64,000 nt of DNA from DSBN01 sp041686355 (GTDB lineage: Bacteria > Spirochaetota > Spirochaetia > DSM-16054 > Sediminispirochaetaceae). The translations under genes were made by a program, and so were the position numbers. The stretch spans positions 39,953-103,952 of the forward strand of contig JAWLDZ010000001.1 of the NCBI GenBank assembly GCA_041686355.1, written 5' to 3'. Positions 8,019 through 17,416 of the stretch are shown piece by piece (position 1 is the stretch's first letter; each line of letters begins with the position of its first letter). Below the pieces are notes generated by a model. The model was given only the letters and a program-made list of their open reading frames with translations, had not been told where the DNA came from and ran no database searches.

Positions 8019-8927
8019 TCACTCCCCGGTCGGTTTTTCTTCCTCCGGGCCTTCCGTTTCAGCATTATAGGGAGTATCATTGGCGGATGCAGAGGTAGAT
8101 TCCTGGGTAGTGTTCGTCCCTGAAGAGGGCTGAGAAAACAACCACTTCACCGCATCCTGAATGAGGGGAGTCATAACAACGATGGCAATGTTATCCTTGC
8201 GCTTGTCTATAGCCTTCTGCAACTGACTTTCATTGTAGCGTCGGTTCAGCTCCTCTTTCTGTTGCTCTACCCTGCCGAGTACTTCGTCATCGAGAGTTTT
8301 AAACGGATCTAGGGTGTATAAAACCAGTACCTTCAGAACCGGATCACGGACGGCTTGAGATAGGGCTAAGAGCTCCTCACGCCCTTCGGAGTGTTCATGC
8401 TGCATTAATGTGCCGAAGGCGTACAGAAACCGTATCCACTGTTGATGAGGAACCTTTTCTGCTTTAAACTCATAGAAGAATTTAACCATATCGTTATGGT
8501 TTTTATGAAGTACCTTTGGCATTCCCAGTTCAAGGGCAAACTTCTTAACCAGGTTCGGGCGTTTTTCACGCAGGGTCTGCTCCAGAGGCTCAATTTTACT
8601 GATATTGCCCGTTACAAAGTATGAGTGAATGAGGGCGCGGACATTGGATGTACGGGTATGGCCTTTTTGTATTACCTCATTTTCCAGGAAACGTAATAGA
8701 TCGGGCCAGTTTTCAGCTTCAAGCAGAGTAAATAGACGCCAGTTCATGAAAAAATAGCTGTCTATTGCTATTATTATCACTAGGAAGATGAGCGGTAGGT
8801 ACCAGGATGACGCCCAGAAGTTGCGCGAATATTCGGCTCCCAGCATCATAAAGGGCATAAAAATGACAACCGCAAAGGATAAAAGGATGAGAAGGTTGAA
8901 AAGTAAAAAAATTAACTTAAATTTCAC
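8019..8927 (-). CDS. Conserved spirochaete membrane protein, function unknown
   Basis: A 302-residue protein. I chose the GTG start at 8927 because AGGAG lies 8 bases upstream and it begins VKFKLIFLLFNLLILL. The frame is open to 8972 without a better site. Two N-terminal membrane helices (about residues 4-24 and 38-58) are followed by a soluble helical region of TPR/ARM-like character (LFTLLEAENWPDLLRFLENEV, then repeated helix pairs). The tail from residue 270 is acidic, low-complexity and probably disordered. It shares a 70-bp divergent upstream region with the HD-GYP gene. No function can be assigned. Confidence 0.75.
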   Translation of the reverse strand: MKFKLIFLLFNLLILLSFAVVIFMPFMMLGAEYSRNFWASSWYLPLIFLVIIIAIDSYFFMNWRLFTLLEAENWPDLLRFLENEVIQKGHTRTSNVRALIHSYFVTGNISKIEPLEQTLREKRPNLVKKFALELGMPKVLHKNHNDMVKFFYEFKAEKVPHQQWIRFLYAFGTLMQHEHSEGREELLALSQAVRDPVLKVLVLYTLDPFKTLDDEVLGRVEQQKEELNRRYNESQLQKAIDKRKDNIAIVVMTPLIQDAVKWLFSQPSSGTNTTQESTSASANDTPYNAETEGPEEEKPTGE

Positions 8928-8935
8928 GCTTTTTT

Positions 8936-8954
8936 CTCCTATAATATATAGGAG
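8936..8954. promoter_or_regulatory. Palindrome carrying the Shine-Dalgarno sequences of two divergent genes
   Basis: CTCCTATA (8936-8943) and TATAGGAG (8947-8954) are perfect inverted repeats around ATA. The left arm supplies, in complement, the AGGAG site of the minus-strand membrane-protein gene. The right arm carries GGAG on the plus strand, 3 bases before a GTG at 8958. Both leader RNAs would contain the same 8-bp hairpin. It may be an operator or a translation-control hairpin. Confidence 0.5.
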
Positions 8955-8996
8955 AGAGTGTACTTTATACAATTTAAGGGGTCAACGGTCACTTAT

Positions 8997-10154
8997 ATGA
9001 AAAAGGTTTCGGTAAGCCAACTACAGGTTAACACCTACATTGATGCTCCGGTCTATCTCGATTCAAAATATATTTTGCTCTCTCCGGAAACTCCAATCAC
9101 CGAAGAGCTTATTAAACGGCTTGAAAAGTGGCATTACGAGCAGGTACTCACCGACGGACTTCCATCAGGAGCCCCTCCGACCTCCGGTGGAGGCAACGAG
9201 GGAGAATCTTTACTCGACCAGGATATAAAAGACCATGAGGCAGAGAAACAAGCAACTGATTTTTTTAACAACATGGTTAAAAAGATCAATGAACTTTTTA
9301 ATCACTTCCTTGAGAAAGGGCTCATTTACCATGATAGTGTCATTGAGATTGCCAAAGAGATCATGGAGGAGCTTAAACAGAATAAGAGATTTTTGCTAAG
9401 TGTATATATTCCCGAACAAGAAAACGTCAACTACGTGGTGCCCCATGCGGTCAAGACTGCAGTATTTGCCCTGGCAGTGGCCGATTTTCTACGGCTGCCG
9501 CCGCACAAACAAATTGACCTTGGCACCGCAGCCTTGATGCATGAAATCGGAATGCTCCGTATTCCTCCGGAAGTATACCAGCACAACCGCCACCTCAGCG
9601 AACAAGAGCGGAAGACCATTATTGCTCATCCTGTCATCAGCTACAAAATCCTTAAAGAGGCCGGTTTTCCACCGGCTGTGTGCGTAGCCGTTCTTGAGCA
9701 TCATGAGTATGTTGACGGATCCGGATACCCACGTAAACTGAAGGGCGATGATATTTCCCTATACGGAAAAATAGTAGGAGTAGCATCTGCTTATTCCGCG
9801 GCCACCTCTAAGCGTCCCTTTCGTGACGGACGTGACGGACATACTAGCATCATGGACCTTGCGAAAGAGATGGGCAAACGGTATGATGAGCGTATTCTTC
9901 GCGCTTTGGTTTACACGCTGTCGGTATATCCAATTGGAACCTATGTTCGCATGTCCAATGGGGCTACAGGGGTTATTGTCAAGACCGATCCAAAGGAACC
10001 CAAGCACCCTCTGGTTCGACTGCTTATAAATGAGAATAATACCCCCTTCCGCGATCGACCAATCGTTCAGCCGAAAGACAACGATGAAGTTGTCATCGAG
10101 CGTCCACTTACTAAAAACGAAGTAAAAGAGTTGAAAGAATACATTCAGCAATAA
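8997..10154 (+). CDS. HD-GYP domain protein, probable cyclic-di-GMP phosphodiesterase
   Basis: A soluble 385-residue protein. The N-terminal part (about 1-130) has the DUF3391-like opening found on some HD-GYP proteins (VSVSQLQVNTYIDAPVYLD). An HD-GYP domain follows, with the metal motif HEIGMLRIP near residue 180, HHEYVDGSGYP near 235 (the GYP signature) and YSAATSKRPFRDGRDG. About 75 C-terminal residues resemble a small beta domain (GTYVRMSNGATGVIV). I favour ATG 8997 because the protein then begins MKKVSVSQ. A GTG at 8958 in the same frame is the alternative and lies close to GGAG. The start is uncertain. Confidence 0.88.
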   Translation: MKKVSVSQLQVNTYIDAPVYLDSKYILLSPETPITEELIKRLEKWHYEQVLTDGLPSGAPPTSGGGNEGESLLDQDIKDHEAEKQATDFFNNMVKKINELFNHFLEKGLIYHDSVIEIAKEIMEELKQNKRFLLSVYIPEQENVNYVVPHAVKTAVFALAVADFLRLPPHKQIDLGTAALMHEIGMLRIPPEVYQHNRHLSEQERKTIIAHPVISYKILKEAGFPPAVCVAVLEHHEYVDGSGYPRKLKGDDISLYGKIVGVASAYSAATSKRPFRDGRDGHTSIMDLAKEMGKRYDERILRALVYTLSVYPIGTYVRMSNGATGVIVKTDPKEPKHPLVRLLINENNTPFRDRPIVQPKDNDEVVIERPLTKNEVKELKEYIQQ

Positions 10155-10170
10155 CCTCATTACTACTGAA

Positions 10171-11403
10171 ATGAAAGCGATGTACAATATGAAAACTACA
10201 ACAGTGAATCGTAAGATTGAACAGTTGCTCCTTTCACTGCACACAGAAGCAGTTGGAACGACCAACTATGCGGCTGCAGTCGATGAGCTTAAAAATCTAA
10301 TTGCAAGCCCCTACCTCTATCGTGACGATACAAAGTTCAAGCTCCCGGAGGGAATCATGGAGGAGTCTATTATCGTATCGGATGCTCTGGAATCGGTGAC
10401 TAACGGTATGTATAATCCGGAGGTGCTCAACCGGCTGCAGGAGATTACCGAAGAATCCCCTTTTCACCCGTGGAAGAACGCCGTCTTGTCGATACTCTCT
10501 TTCTACCAATCCGACCGGGATAATATGCTGCAGCTCCTCGAGCAGATAACCGCAGGAAGCCCGCCGGCGGTGCTCAAGCCGATTCTTCTTCACTTGAGTC
10601 GGGTGGACACTGCTACTCCCCCCGCCACCTGTGCCCATGCTCTGATAGAGGCGGTACGCGAGGATCGGACCTTTCTGCAAAGCGCGGTTGAACAACTCAC
10701 AGAGTACCTCGAAGAACAACTGGAAGAGGCGTTCAATGAAACGGCAATGCTTCTGGTACAGGATCTACTCTCTTCTTACCCACAGGCCGCCCGGCGACTA
10801 GCCTTGTGGAGTATGCAGACGGCGGCTGAACAGGAGTATGACCTGAGCTTTATTCTCAGCCGCTTTAAGATATTGTTTGGAGAGATCGAGGGCCTACGTC
10901 TTACCGCAATCGCCCTTCAGTCCGTTGAACCGGATATAAGCCTATTGTTTTGGCTGCGCTATTCTATTGGAAACTTAGCGTCAGGACTTGTTACTCAGAC
11001 AGAGTTAACAGCGTTTCTATCTCTTATTGCCGATATCATTCAAGAGTTTCAAAGAGAGGGCACCTACCTACAGTTGTACGAAAATCGGGAATATTCGAGA
11101 GGACTAACATCGCTGGTAAAAAAATTATATGATGAGGTTCAAATTCACCTGCAAGCGCTTGAACCTCCGCTGGATAGGCTATTTCACACACCTGCTCCCC
11201 CACAGGATGCCTATTCCTGGCTGAATCAGTTAGTCCAAATTAACTCAAGCCCCTCGGCTTCTCTCGCCACCTCACAAGCTCAGGGTGCCCCGCAGATTCA
11301 AAATGAAACCGAAAGGGCTCCATCAGTCATTATTACAGAAGCAGAACAACACAGTGTTCCTGCCCGAGGGCACAGTGCAGCACGGCAGCTCGAATTATTT
11401 TAA
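10171..11403 (+). CDS. Conserved hypothetical helical protein
   Basis: About 410 residues, not recognised. It is nearly all predicted helix, soluble, without signal peptide or membrane segments, and looks like a helical-repeat scaffold. The last 60 residues are proline/alanine/serine-rich, ending in ARQLELF. Three in-frame ATGs (10171, 10180, 10189) lack a clear ribosome site, so the exact start is open. It lies 16 bp after the HD-GYP gene and 27 bp before the next small gene, so co-transcription is likely. A role in the signalling or nucleotide metabolism of its neighbours would be guesswork. Confidence 0.75.
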   Translation: MKAMYNMKTTTVNRKIEQLLLSLHTEAVGTTNYAAAVDELKNLIASPYLYRDDTKFKLPEGIMEESIIVSDALESVTNGMYNPEVLNRLQEITEESPFHPWKNAVLSILSFYQSDRDNMLQLLEQITAGSPPAVLKPILLHLSRVDTATPPATCAHALIEAVREDRTFLQSAVEQLTEYLEEQLEEAFNETAMLLVQDLLSSYPQAARRLALWSMQTAAEQEYDLSFILSRFKILFGEIEGLRLTAIALQSVEPDISLLFWLRYSIGNLASGLVTQTELTAFLSLIADIIQEFQREGTYLQLYENREYSRGLTSLVKKLYDEVQIHLQALEPPLDRLFHTPAPPQDAYSWLNQLVQINSSPSASLATSQAQGAPQIQNETERAPSVIITEAEQHSVPARGHSAARQLELF

Positions 11404-11430
11404 GAGATTCTAACTTTGAGGAGAAACAGT

Positions 11431-11628
11431 ATGAGCATTGACAGCAAAAGCATTCGCCGAAGAAAAGCAGAACTTCTGCAGCCACAGCCTCTTAATAATC
11501 TGAAAGAGTTAGAAAAAATAATCGAGCCAAAACCCCACTATGTAGGACCCGGTCCGTGGATCAAAGCAATACAGGCCGCAGTAGAGGCAACAAATCAAAC
11601 TAGGGGAGGACGCAATGTACACGATTGA
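11431..11628 (+). CDS. Small basic protein, function unknown
   Basis: A 65-residue protein starting MSIDSKSIRRRKAELL. I start it at ATG 11431 because GAGGAG lies 7 bases upstream. The frame extends to a TTG at 11416 that is part of that site. The N-terminus is basic and the middle has proline/glycine turns (KPHYVGPGPWIKAIQ). It ends 14 bp inside the following kinase gene, so the two are likely translated together. No family is recognised. The good ribosome site and tight packing argue that it is real. Confidence 0.6.
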   Translation: MSIDSKSIRRRKAELLQPQPLNNLKELEKIIEPKPHYVGPGPWIKAIQAAVEATNQTRGGRNVHD

Positions 11629-13276
11629 GGTAAGCCTGGAATCAGGTGAACGCCGCGAGTACCCCTATGGTACCCGAGTAAGTACCATTTTTGAGAAGGG
11701 AATGAGCAGTCGTGATGCAAACCCGATTGTTGCCGCTTTAGTGAATAATACCCTTACTTCTCTCTCCTACAAGGTGGAGATTAATACTGAGGTCAAACCG
11801 GTTCGCCTGTACAGCCATTACGGCAATCGAATCTACCGCCGGTCCCTCAGCTTTCTTTTGGCGATGGCATCCCAGAAACTGTTTCCCCACCGACACCTTA
11901 TTATCGGCCACAGCCTGGGTGATGGTTTTTACTACTATTATGAAGGTATGTCTTCTGTCTCAGATGAGGATATCCAGCTGCTGGAGCAGAAGATGCATTC
12001 CCTTGTCCAGCAAGCCCTTCCGATAGAACGACAAGTGCTCTCATACGAACAGACCGTCAAATATGTGAGTAAATCAGGGTTAGATGCAACAGAGAAGCTG
12101 CTAAAGTTCAAAAACGAACCCAAAATCCCGGTATACAACTGCGACGGTTACATCGACCTCTCCTATGAGCCCTTAGTAGCTAGTACTGATCTCCTATTTA
12201 TTTTTCAACTCCGTAATTATGCTCCCGGCTTTTTGCTTCGATTCCCGCAGTCAAAGAACCCGGACAAAATTGTAGATTTTCAAGATAACCCGGTACTCTT
12301 CTCAATATTTAAGGAGTACAAGGCGTGGGGGAAGATTCTGGATGTGAACTGCACCGGCCGTCTAAATGAGCTTATTGAAAACAGAGAGATTGCTCATTTT
12401 ATTCAAGTGGCTGAAGGACTGCATGAAAAAAAGATTTCCCTAATAGCCGATCAAGTTTATGAACACAGAGACACAGTAAGGGTTGTGCTCATTGCCGGTC
12501 CTTCATCCTCCGGTAAAACAACCTTTACCAGGCGCCTGGCAATACAGCTGAGGGTTTTAGGATTCAATCCTGTAATCATCGGCTTGGACGATTATTTTCT
12601 TCCGAAAGCTCAAACCCCGCTTGATGAACAGGGTAAACCGAATTTTGAAGATCTACATGCCCTAAATGTAAAACTGTTGAACGACCACCTGCTGGCGCTA
12701 TTTGACGGCCGGGAGGTAGAAATTCCCATTTTTGATTTTAAGTTGCAGAGACCGAAAGAGGAGGGAACCAAGCTGCAGTTTAGCAACCGGAGTATTCTGT
12801 TGATGGAGGGGATCCACGGACTTAATCCCGATCTGACTCCACATATTCCTGAAGAGCGAAAATACAGAGTGTATATCTCCGCCCTTACCCAGCTCAATCT
12901 GGATGACCACAACCGAATTTCAACTACCGATAACCGCCTCATCCGACGTATCGTCAGAGATCATCAGTTTCGTGGAAACCCGGCTCTCGGAACCCTGAAT
13001 ATGTGGGATTCCGTTAGACGTGGAGAGAATAAGAATATCTTTCCCTATCAGAACGAGGCCGACTCGGCCTTTAACTCTGCTCTGGATTACGAACTATCAG
13101 TATTGAAGCCTTTTGTAGAACCACTGCTTAAGACTGTAAAACCCCATCATGAAGTATATAACGAGGCACGACGACTGTTGTCGTTCTTGGAAAATTTCAG
13201 CCCGATTCCACCGACACTTGTACCGCATCATTCAATCTTACGGGAGTTCGTCGGCGGCAGTATTTTTTACACCTAA
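11615..13276 (+). CDS. TGS-domain nucleoside (uridine-type) kinase
   Basis: A 553-residue cytoplasmic protein. Residues 1-60 form a TGS-like domain. Residues 60-220 resemble the editing/second-additional domain of threonyl-tRNA synthetase (HLIIGHSLGDGFYYYY). From about residue 290 a phosphoribulokinase/uridine kinase domain follows, with P-loop GPSSSGKTTFTRRL, a DDYF motif and LLMEGIHGL. This architecture is known from Thermotoga and spirochaetes as a nucleoside kinase. GGAGG lies 5 bases before the ATG. The exact nucleoside, and whether the synthetase-like part binds RNA, are not known from sequence. Confidence 0.85.
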   Translation: MYTIEVSLESGERREYPYGTRVSTIFEKGMSSRDANPIVAALVNNTLTSLSYKVEINTEVKPVRLYSHYGNRIYRRSLSFLLAMASQKLFPHRHLIIGHSLGDGFYYYYEGMSSVSDEDIQLLEQKMHSLVQQALPIERQVLSYEQTVKYVSKSGLDATEKLLKFKNEPKIPVYNCDGYIDLSYEPLVASTDLLFIFQLRNYAPGFLLRFPQSKNPDKIVDFQDNPVLFSIFKEYKAWGKILDVNCTGRLNELIENREIAHFIQVAEGLHEKKISLIADQVYEHRDTVRVVLIAGPSSSGKTTFTRRLAIQLRVLGFNPVIIGLDDYFLPKAQTPLDEQGKPNFEDLHALNVKLLNDHLLALFDGREVEIPIFDFKLQRPKEEGTKLQFSNRSILLMEGIHGLNPDLTPHIPEERKYRVYISALTQLNLDDHNRISTTDNRLIRRIVRDHQFRGNPALGTLNMWDSVRRGENKNIFPYQNEADSAFNSALDYELSVLKPFVEPLLKTVKPHHEVYNEARRLLSFLENFSPIPPTLVPHHSILREFVGGSIFYT

Positions 13277-13290
13277 GCCGGCCAAATAGA

Positions 13291-14187
13291 ATGATTACTT
13301 ATTTTATAGATACCTTTGTAGTACTGCTGCCCCTTTTCATCCTGATGGCGGGTGGCTGGATCATGGGAGCAGCTTTCTCAATTCATGAGGATACTCTTAC
13401 CCGAATCTTGGTCGACTTTTTTGTGCCCCTACTGGTTTTCGGCAGCCTCTATCGCTCGGATATCACCCCTTCAGAAATGGCAGATCTATTAGGTACTGTC
13501 ATCTTTATGGTATTTGCCCTTTACGGGAGTGCTCTCTTATACAGCCGGATTGCGGGAATTGACATACGCGGCTTTGCCATGCCGGTTATCTTTATGAACT
13601 CCGGCTTTCTGGGAATACCGCTGATGAAACTCTGGAGCGGTGAGTCTGCCATGAATATTATTATTGTATTCGATCAAATCCAGACTTTGTTCATTTTTAC
13701 TTTAGGTTTTTTCATTGTGGGAGGCGGTTTTACCTTGAAGGGACTCAAGCTTTCCCTGTTCTCTCCCATTCTGTGGGCAGTACTACTGGGCTTCAGTGCC
13801 AACCTGCTTACTATTGGTCTTCCAACTGTACTGATCGACACCTGCAGTTTTGCAGGTGATGCGGCTCCTCCCCTGGCTGCATTCGTAGTAGGCTGCTCTC
13901 TCAGCTCTAAAAAGCCCTATGTTGACCGTCATATAATAGGGGGCATTATTCTCAGAATGGGGGTCGGTCTGTTGATAGGTCTCGCGAGTGTAGTGATTTT
14001 TGATTTACAAGGACTGACAAAAACAGTGGTGATTGTGGCCTCTGCACTTCCAGCAGCGGTATTCTCCTATGTTCTGCCCTCCCGCTATGGAGCAGAAACT
14101 GCACATGCACAAAACATAGTTGTCATAACCACTATTCTCAGTATCATTACCATACCGCTTACCTTTGCACTGGCTCGGATGGTATAG
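13291..14187 (+). CDS. AEC-family transporter (auxin efflux carrier fold)
   Basis: An integral membrane protein of 298 residues with about ten hydrophobic helices in two halves, as in the AEC/PIN-like family. Recognisable family pieces are RILVDFFVPLLVFGSL in the first half and FMNSGFLGIPLM. The substrate is probably an organic acid or amino-acid-like anion, but it cannot be named. There is no good Shine-Dalgarno sequence. It starts 15 bp after the kinase stop, so read-through or coupling is likely. Its 3' end overlaps the convergent aat gene by 29 bp. Confidence 0.85.
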   Translation: MITYFIDTFVVLLPLFILMAGGWIMGAAFSIHEDTLTRILVDFFVPLLVFGSLYRSDITPSEMADLLGTVIFMVFALYGSALLYSRIAGIDIRGFAMPVIFMNSGFLGIPLMKLWSGESAMNIIIVFDQIQTLFIFTLGFFIVGGGFTLKGLKLSLFSPILWAVLLGFSANLLTIGLPTVLIDTCSFAGDAAPPLAAFVVGCSLSSKKPYVDRHIIGGIILRMGVGLLIGLASVVIFDLQGLTKTVVIVASALPAAVFSYVLPSRYGAETAHAQNIVVITTILSIITIPLTFALARMV

Positions 14188-14932
14188 TCCCAGGGGCTGC
14201 ATCGTTCATACAGGTTTCTATGTGTTCAAGATCAAGCCAACTGCTCCAAGAGCCCCTCTTGGTTGGAGCGTTCAATACTTTCGGCAGCATTTCTAAAAAA
14301 TCACTTCGGTCTATTTCATAAGCTCCAAACTGGGTAAGGTGCTCGGTGTACACTTGGCAGTCGATTAAGCCAAAACCTTTCTCTTCCAAGGCCTGAGTCA
14401 AAAGAACAAAGGCAGTCTTAGAGGCATTGCTGGTATGGGAGAACATAGACTCACCGAAAAAAGCGTAGCCCAGGGAAAGCCCGTATAAACCACCTACCAG
14501 CTCCCCTTCTTGCCATACCTCAACTGAATGGGCATAGCCTAAATTGTGGAGATGATTGTACGCCTGCTGCATTTCACTCACAATCCACGTACCCTCCTGT
14601 TCCTTTCGAGGCACCTGTGCGCATTCGCGTATAACATCCGGAAAAGCCTGATCCACCGTTATTGTGAAGGAGTTTTTCCGCAGTTCCTTTCGAAGGGATT
14701 TCGGAATATGCAACTCCTGCGGAATAAGGATAAAGCGCGGGTTGGGACTCCACCACAAGATAGGACTCTCGTCGTCATACCAAGGAAAAATGCCCTGCCT
14801 ATATGCAGATAACAGAATCCCCGGGGAGAGATTCCCATGTACAGCAACGATTCCAAGGGGTGAAACCTCCTCTAACGAAAATTTGAGGTGCTGGTCCTCA
14901 TTCAGCCGGGGTACATCACGCAGATTCAGCAT
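14159..14932 (-). CDS. aat: Leucyl/phenylalanyl-tRNA-protein transferase
   Basis: This enzyme adds Leu or Phe from aminoacyl-tRNA to proteins with N-terminal Lys or Arg, creating N-degrons for ClpS-ClpA. The family signature GIFPWYDDESPILWWSPNPR lies near residues 45-65, and the C-terminal half has the GNAT-like core (GYAHSVEVWQEGELVGGLYGLSLG). I start it at ATG 14932 (257 residues) because GGGGAG lies about 10 bases upstream. The frame is open to 14962. The start lies within the 3' end of clpA (17-bp overlap), so the two are coupled in an aat-clpA-clpS group. Confidence 0.93.
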   Translation of the reverse strand: MLNLRDVPRLNEDQHLKFSLEEVSPLGIVAVHGNLSPGILLSAYRQGIFPWYDDESPILWWSPNPRFILIPQELHIPKSLRKELRKNSFTITVDQAFPDVIRECAQVPRKEQEGTWIVSEMQQAYNHLHNLGYAHSVEVWQEGELVGGLYGLSLGYAFFGESMFSHTSNASKTAFVLLTQALEEKGFGLIDCQVYTEHLTQFGAYEIDRSDFLEMLPKVLNAPTKRGSWSSWLDLEHIETCMNDAAPGTIPSEPVQR

Positions 14933-17408
14933 CGATGTGTATCTCCCCTTCGCGAACATCAACTACTGCCTTGCCTCCGTTCTGCAAACTACCAAACAGA
15001 ACCTCATCCACAAAGAAATCTTTTATTTTCTCCTGGATAAGCCGCGAGATATTTCGTGCGCCGAATTCTGTTGAATATCCGTTATCGGCAAACCACTGCC
15101 GAGCGGTATCAGTCACCTCCAGCTGGACCCGCTTCTCTTCCAGCTGCCCTTTAAACTCACGCAGCTCCTTATCTACAATCTGCAGCACAACTTCATTTGG
15201 GAGTCGATTAAAGGTAACCACCTTATCCAAGCGGTTACGAAACTCCGGACTGAAGAGGCGGTCTACGGCATCGCGTATCGCACCCTCGGAAACCCGCATC
15301 TCTCCAAAACCTATCATCGGCTTATCTAAATCCCGGGCTCCGGCATTACTGGTCATGATCAACACAATATTGCGAAAGTCGGCGTGGCGGCCACTGTTAT
15401 CAGTGAGAGTTGCATAATCCATTATCTGCAGTAGTATATTAAAAATATCCTGATGAGCTTTCTCAACTTCATCTAGCAGCAACACCGCATGGGGCTGTTT
15501 ACGAATGGCATCCGTGAGCAGCCCCCCCTCTTCGTAGCCAACATAGCCGGGAGGCGAACCTACAAGGCGGCTAACAGTGTGCTTTTCCTGATATTCACTC
15601 ATGTCAAAACGTAAAAGCTCTACACCCAGAGTTTCGGCTAATTGCCGGGCAAGTTCCGTTTTTCCGACTCCAGTAGGACCGACAAATAATAAATTAGCTA
15701 CAGGCCGGTCGACCTTTCCAAACCCGGCCCGTGAACGCTTTACCGCCTTGGTCACAGTATCCACGGCCAGGTCTTGCCCATACACCTGTTTTTTCAAGTT
15801 TTCCCCTAAATACTGAAGCTGCTCAGTCTCATGGGTAGAAACCCGTTTCTCGGGAATTCGGGCAATTTTGGACACAACCCGTTCAATCAGATGCTCATCG
15901 ATGACTATAGCCGGAGCTGTTTCCTGACCCTCAGAAAGTCCTTTCTCGTCGGCTCCCTCGACTGCTTCAGGCTGCTCTGCCGGCTCTGCTGAGTCAGCTT
16001 CAGCTTGCTCTGCTTGGGATTGTTCACTTGGAGGGAGCTGATCACTTGTATCAAGCTGCACAGGCTCCAGGGGGATACCAAGCTGCCGCTGAAAGGTAAG
16101 CATCTGAGTATACGCACCAGCTTCATCGAGTACATCAATTGCTTTATCCGGTAGGTAGCGGTCATTTATATATTGATCGGATAAATCTACAATTGCCTCT
16201 AGGGCACTGTCCTCATATTTCACCCCGTGGTACTCTTCGTAACGTCCACGTATTCCCTTCAGAATTTCTAAAGTTTCATCACGGCTGGTTTCCTGTACTT
16301 CGATCTTTTGAAATCGGCGCGAGAGGGCGCGGTCTTTATCAAAGAACTTCTTGAACTCATCATAAGTAGTTGCACCGATGCAGCGGATGTTCCCTGATGA
16401 AATGGCCGGTTTAAGCAGGTTGGAGGCGTCCATCGCCCCTCCACTCACTGCTCCGGCTCCCACTATCGAATGTATCTCGTCGATAAAGAGTATGACCTTC
16501 TGTTCTTTTTCAAGTTCTTTTAAGACCTGTTTCATTCGCTCTTCAAAATCACCGCGATATTTTGTACCTGCCAGCATCCCCCCCAAATCGAGGGAATAGA
16601 GCTTATATCCCTTCAAAGTCTTCGGCACACGATCTTCTGCAATCCGAGCTGCTAAACCCTCGGCAATCGCTGTTTTGCCGACCCCCGCCTCACCAACCAG
16701 CACAGGGTTATTTTTTAAGCGTCGGCATAAGACCTGGATTGTCCGTTCGACCACAGCGTCTCGTCCTATCAAAGTTTCCAGTTCCCCTTGCTCAGAAGCC
16801 TGAGTGAGTTCCCTGGTAAAGCGCTGCAATGCAGTCTTACGACGGCGTTTTTTTGTGGGTCCATCCGATTCGTGTGTATCGGATAAATCCTCCGTCTCAA
16901 AACCATCTTCCATTTCACTTTCATCGAACTCATCATCGATGTCCTCGGAATACAGCTCATCCTCCGTATCAACCTCAGACTCAGCAAATATTCCTCCATG
17001 ACTTATCATACGCAGCAACTTATAGCGGCTCACCCCCGCATTCTGCAGAAAATAAGAACCAAAACTTTCCTCCTGATCAAAAAGTGATACCAGGAGGTCC
17101 CCTAGATCGACCACGTCCTTGGAAGAGTGTTCAGTATGAAAAATTGCCTGCTCAATGACCTCTTGCACGCCAATAGTCTGGATTGGTTCAGCGTTCTCTA
17201 CCTTTGGGATGTAGGTGCCAAGATAATCCTCTACATCCCTTTTGATAGTACCGCTGTCTGCTCCACAGCCGTCTATCAACTCTTGGACAGTTTCAAAAAA
17301 CAGGGCAGCATACAGGATGTGCTCTGGGGTAAGATATTCGTTTCGCCGTTCTTTTGCTTCAAGGTATGCGGCGTTAATTACACCTTGTACATCCTCCGAT
17401 ATTTTCAT
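14916..17408 (-). CDS. clpA: ATP-dependent Clp protease ATP-binding subunit ClpA
   Basis: An 830-residue AAA+ unfoldase that feeds ClpP. It has a double Clp-N domain (about 1-140), D1 with Walker A GEAGVGKTA and DEIHSIVGAG, and D2 with GPTGVGKTE and LLLDEVEKAH. There is no ClpB-type coiled-coil middle domain, and an adjacent clpS confirms the ClpA type. Two acidic low-complexity insertions are unusual: residues about 143-185 between the N domain and D1, and about 445-500 between D1 and D2 (Glu/Gln/Ala/Pro-rich). Both are probably disordered. clpS ends 8 bp upstream. A partner clpP is not in this window. Confidence 0.95.
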   Translation of the reverse strand: MKISEDVQGVINAAYLEAKERRNEYLTPEHILYAALFFETVQELIDGCGADSGTIKRDVEDYLGTYIPKVENAEPIQTIGVQEVIEQAIFHTEHSSKDVVDLGDLLVSLFDQEESFGSYFLQNAGVSRYKLLRMISHGGIFAESEVDTEDELYSEDIDDEFDESEMEDGFETEDLSDTHESDGPTKKRRRKTALQRFTRELTQASEQGELETLIGRDAVVERTIQVLCRRLKNNPVLVGEAGVGKTAIAEGLAARIAEDRVPKTLKGYKLYSLDLGGMLAGTKYRGDFEERMKQVLKELEKEQKVILFIDEIHSIVGAGAVSGGAMDASNLLKPAISSGNIRCIGATTYDEFKKFFDKDRALSRRFQKIEVQETSRDETLEILKGIRGRYEEYHGVKYEDSALEAIVDLSDQYINDRYLPDKAIDVLDEAGAYTQMLTFQRQLGIPLEPVQLDTSDQLPPSEQSQAEQAEADSAEPAEQPEAVEGADEKGLSEGQETAPAIVIDEHLIERVVSKIARIPEKRVSTHETEQLQYLGENLKKQVYGQDLAVDTVTKAVKRSRAGFGKVDRPVANLLFVGPTGVGKTELARQLAETLGVELLRFDMSEYQEKHTVSRLVGSPPGYVGYEEGGLLTDAIRKQPHAVLLLDEVEKAHQDIFNILLQIMDYATLTDNSGRHADFRNIVLIMTSNAGARDLDKPMIGFGEMRVSEGAIRDAVDRLFSPEFRNRLDKVVTFNRLPNEVVLQIVDKELREFKGQLEEKRVQLEVTDTARQWFADNGYSTEFGARNISRLIQEKIKDFFVDEVLFGSLQNGGKAVVDVREGEIHIDAESA

Positions 17409-17416
17409 TCGGCCTA

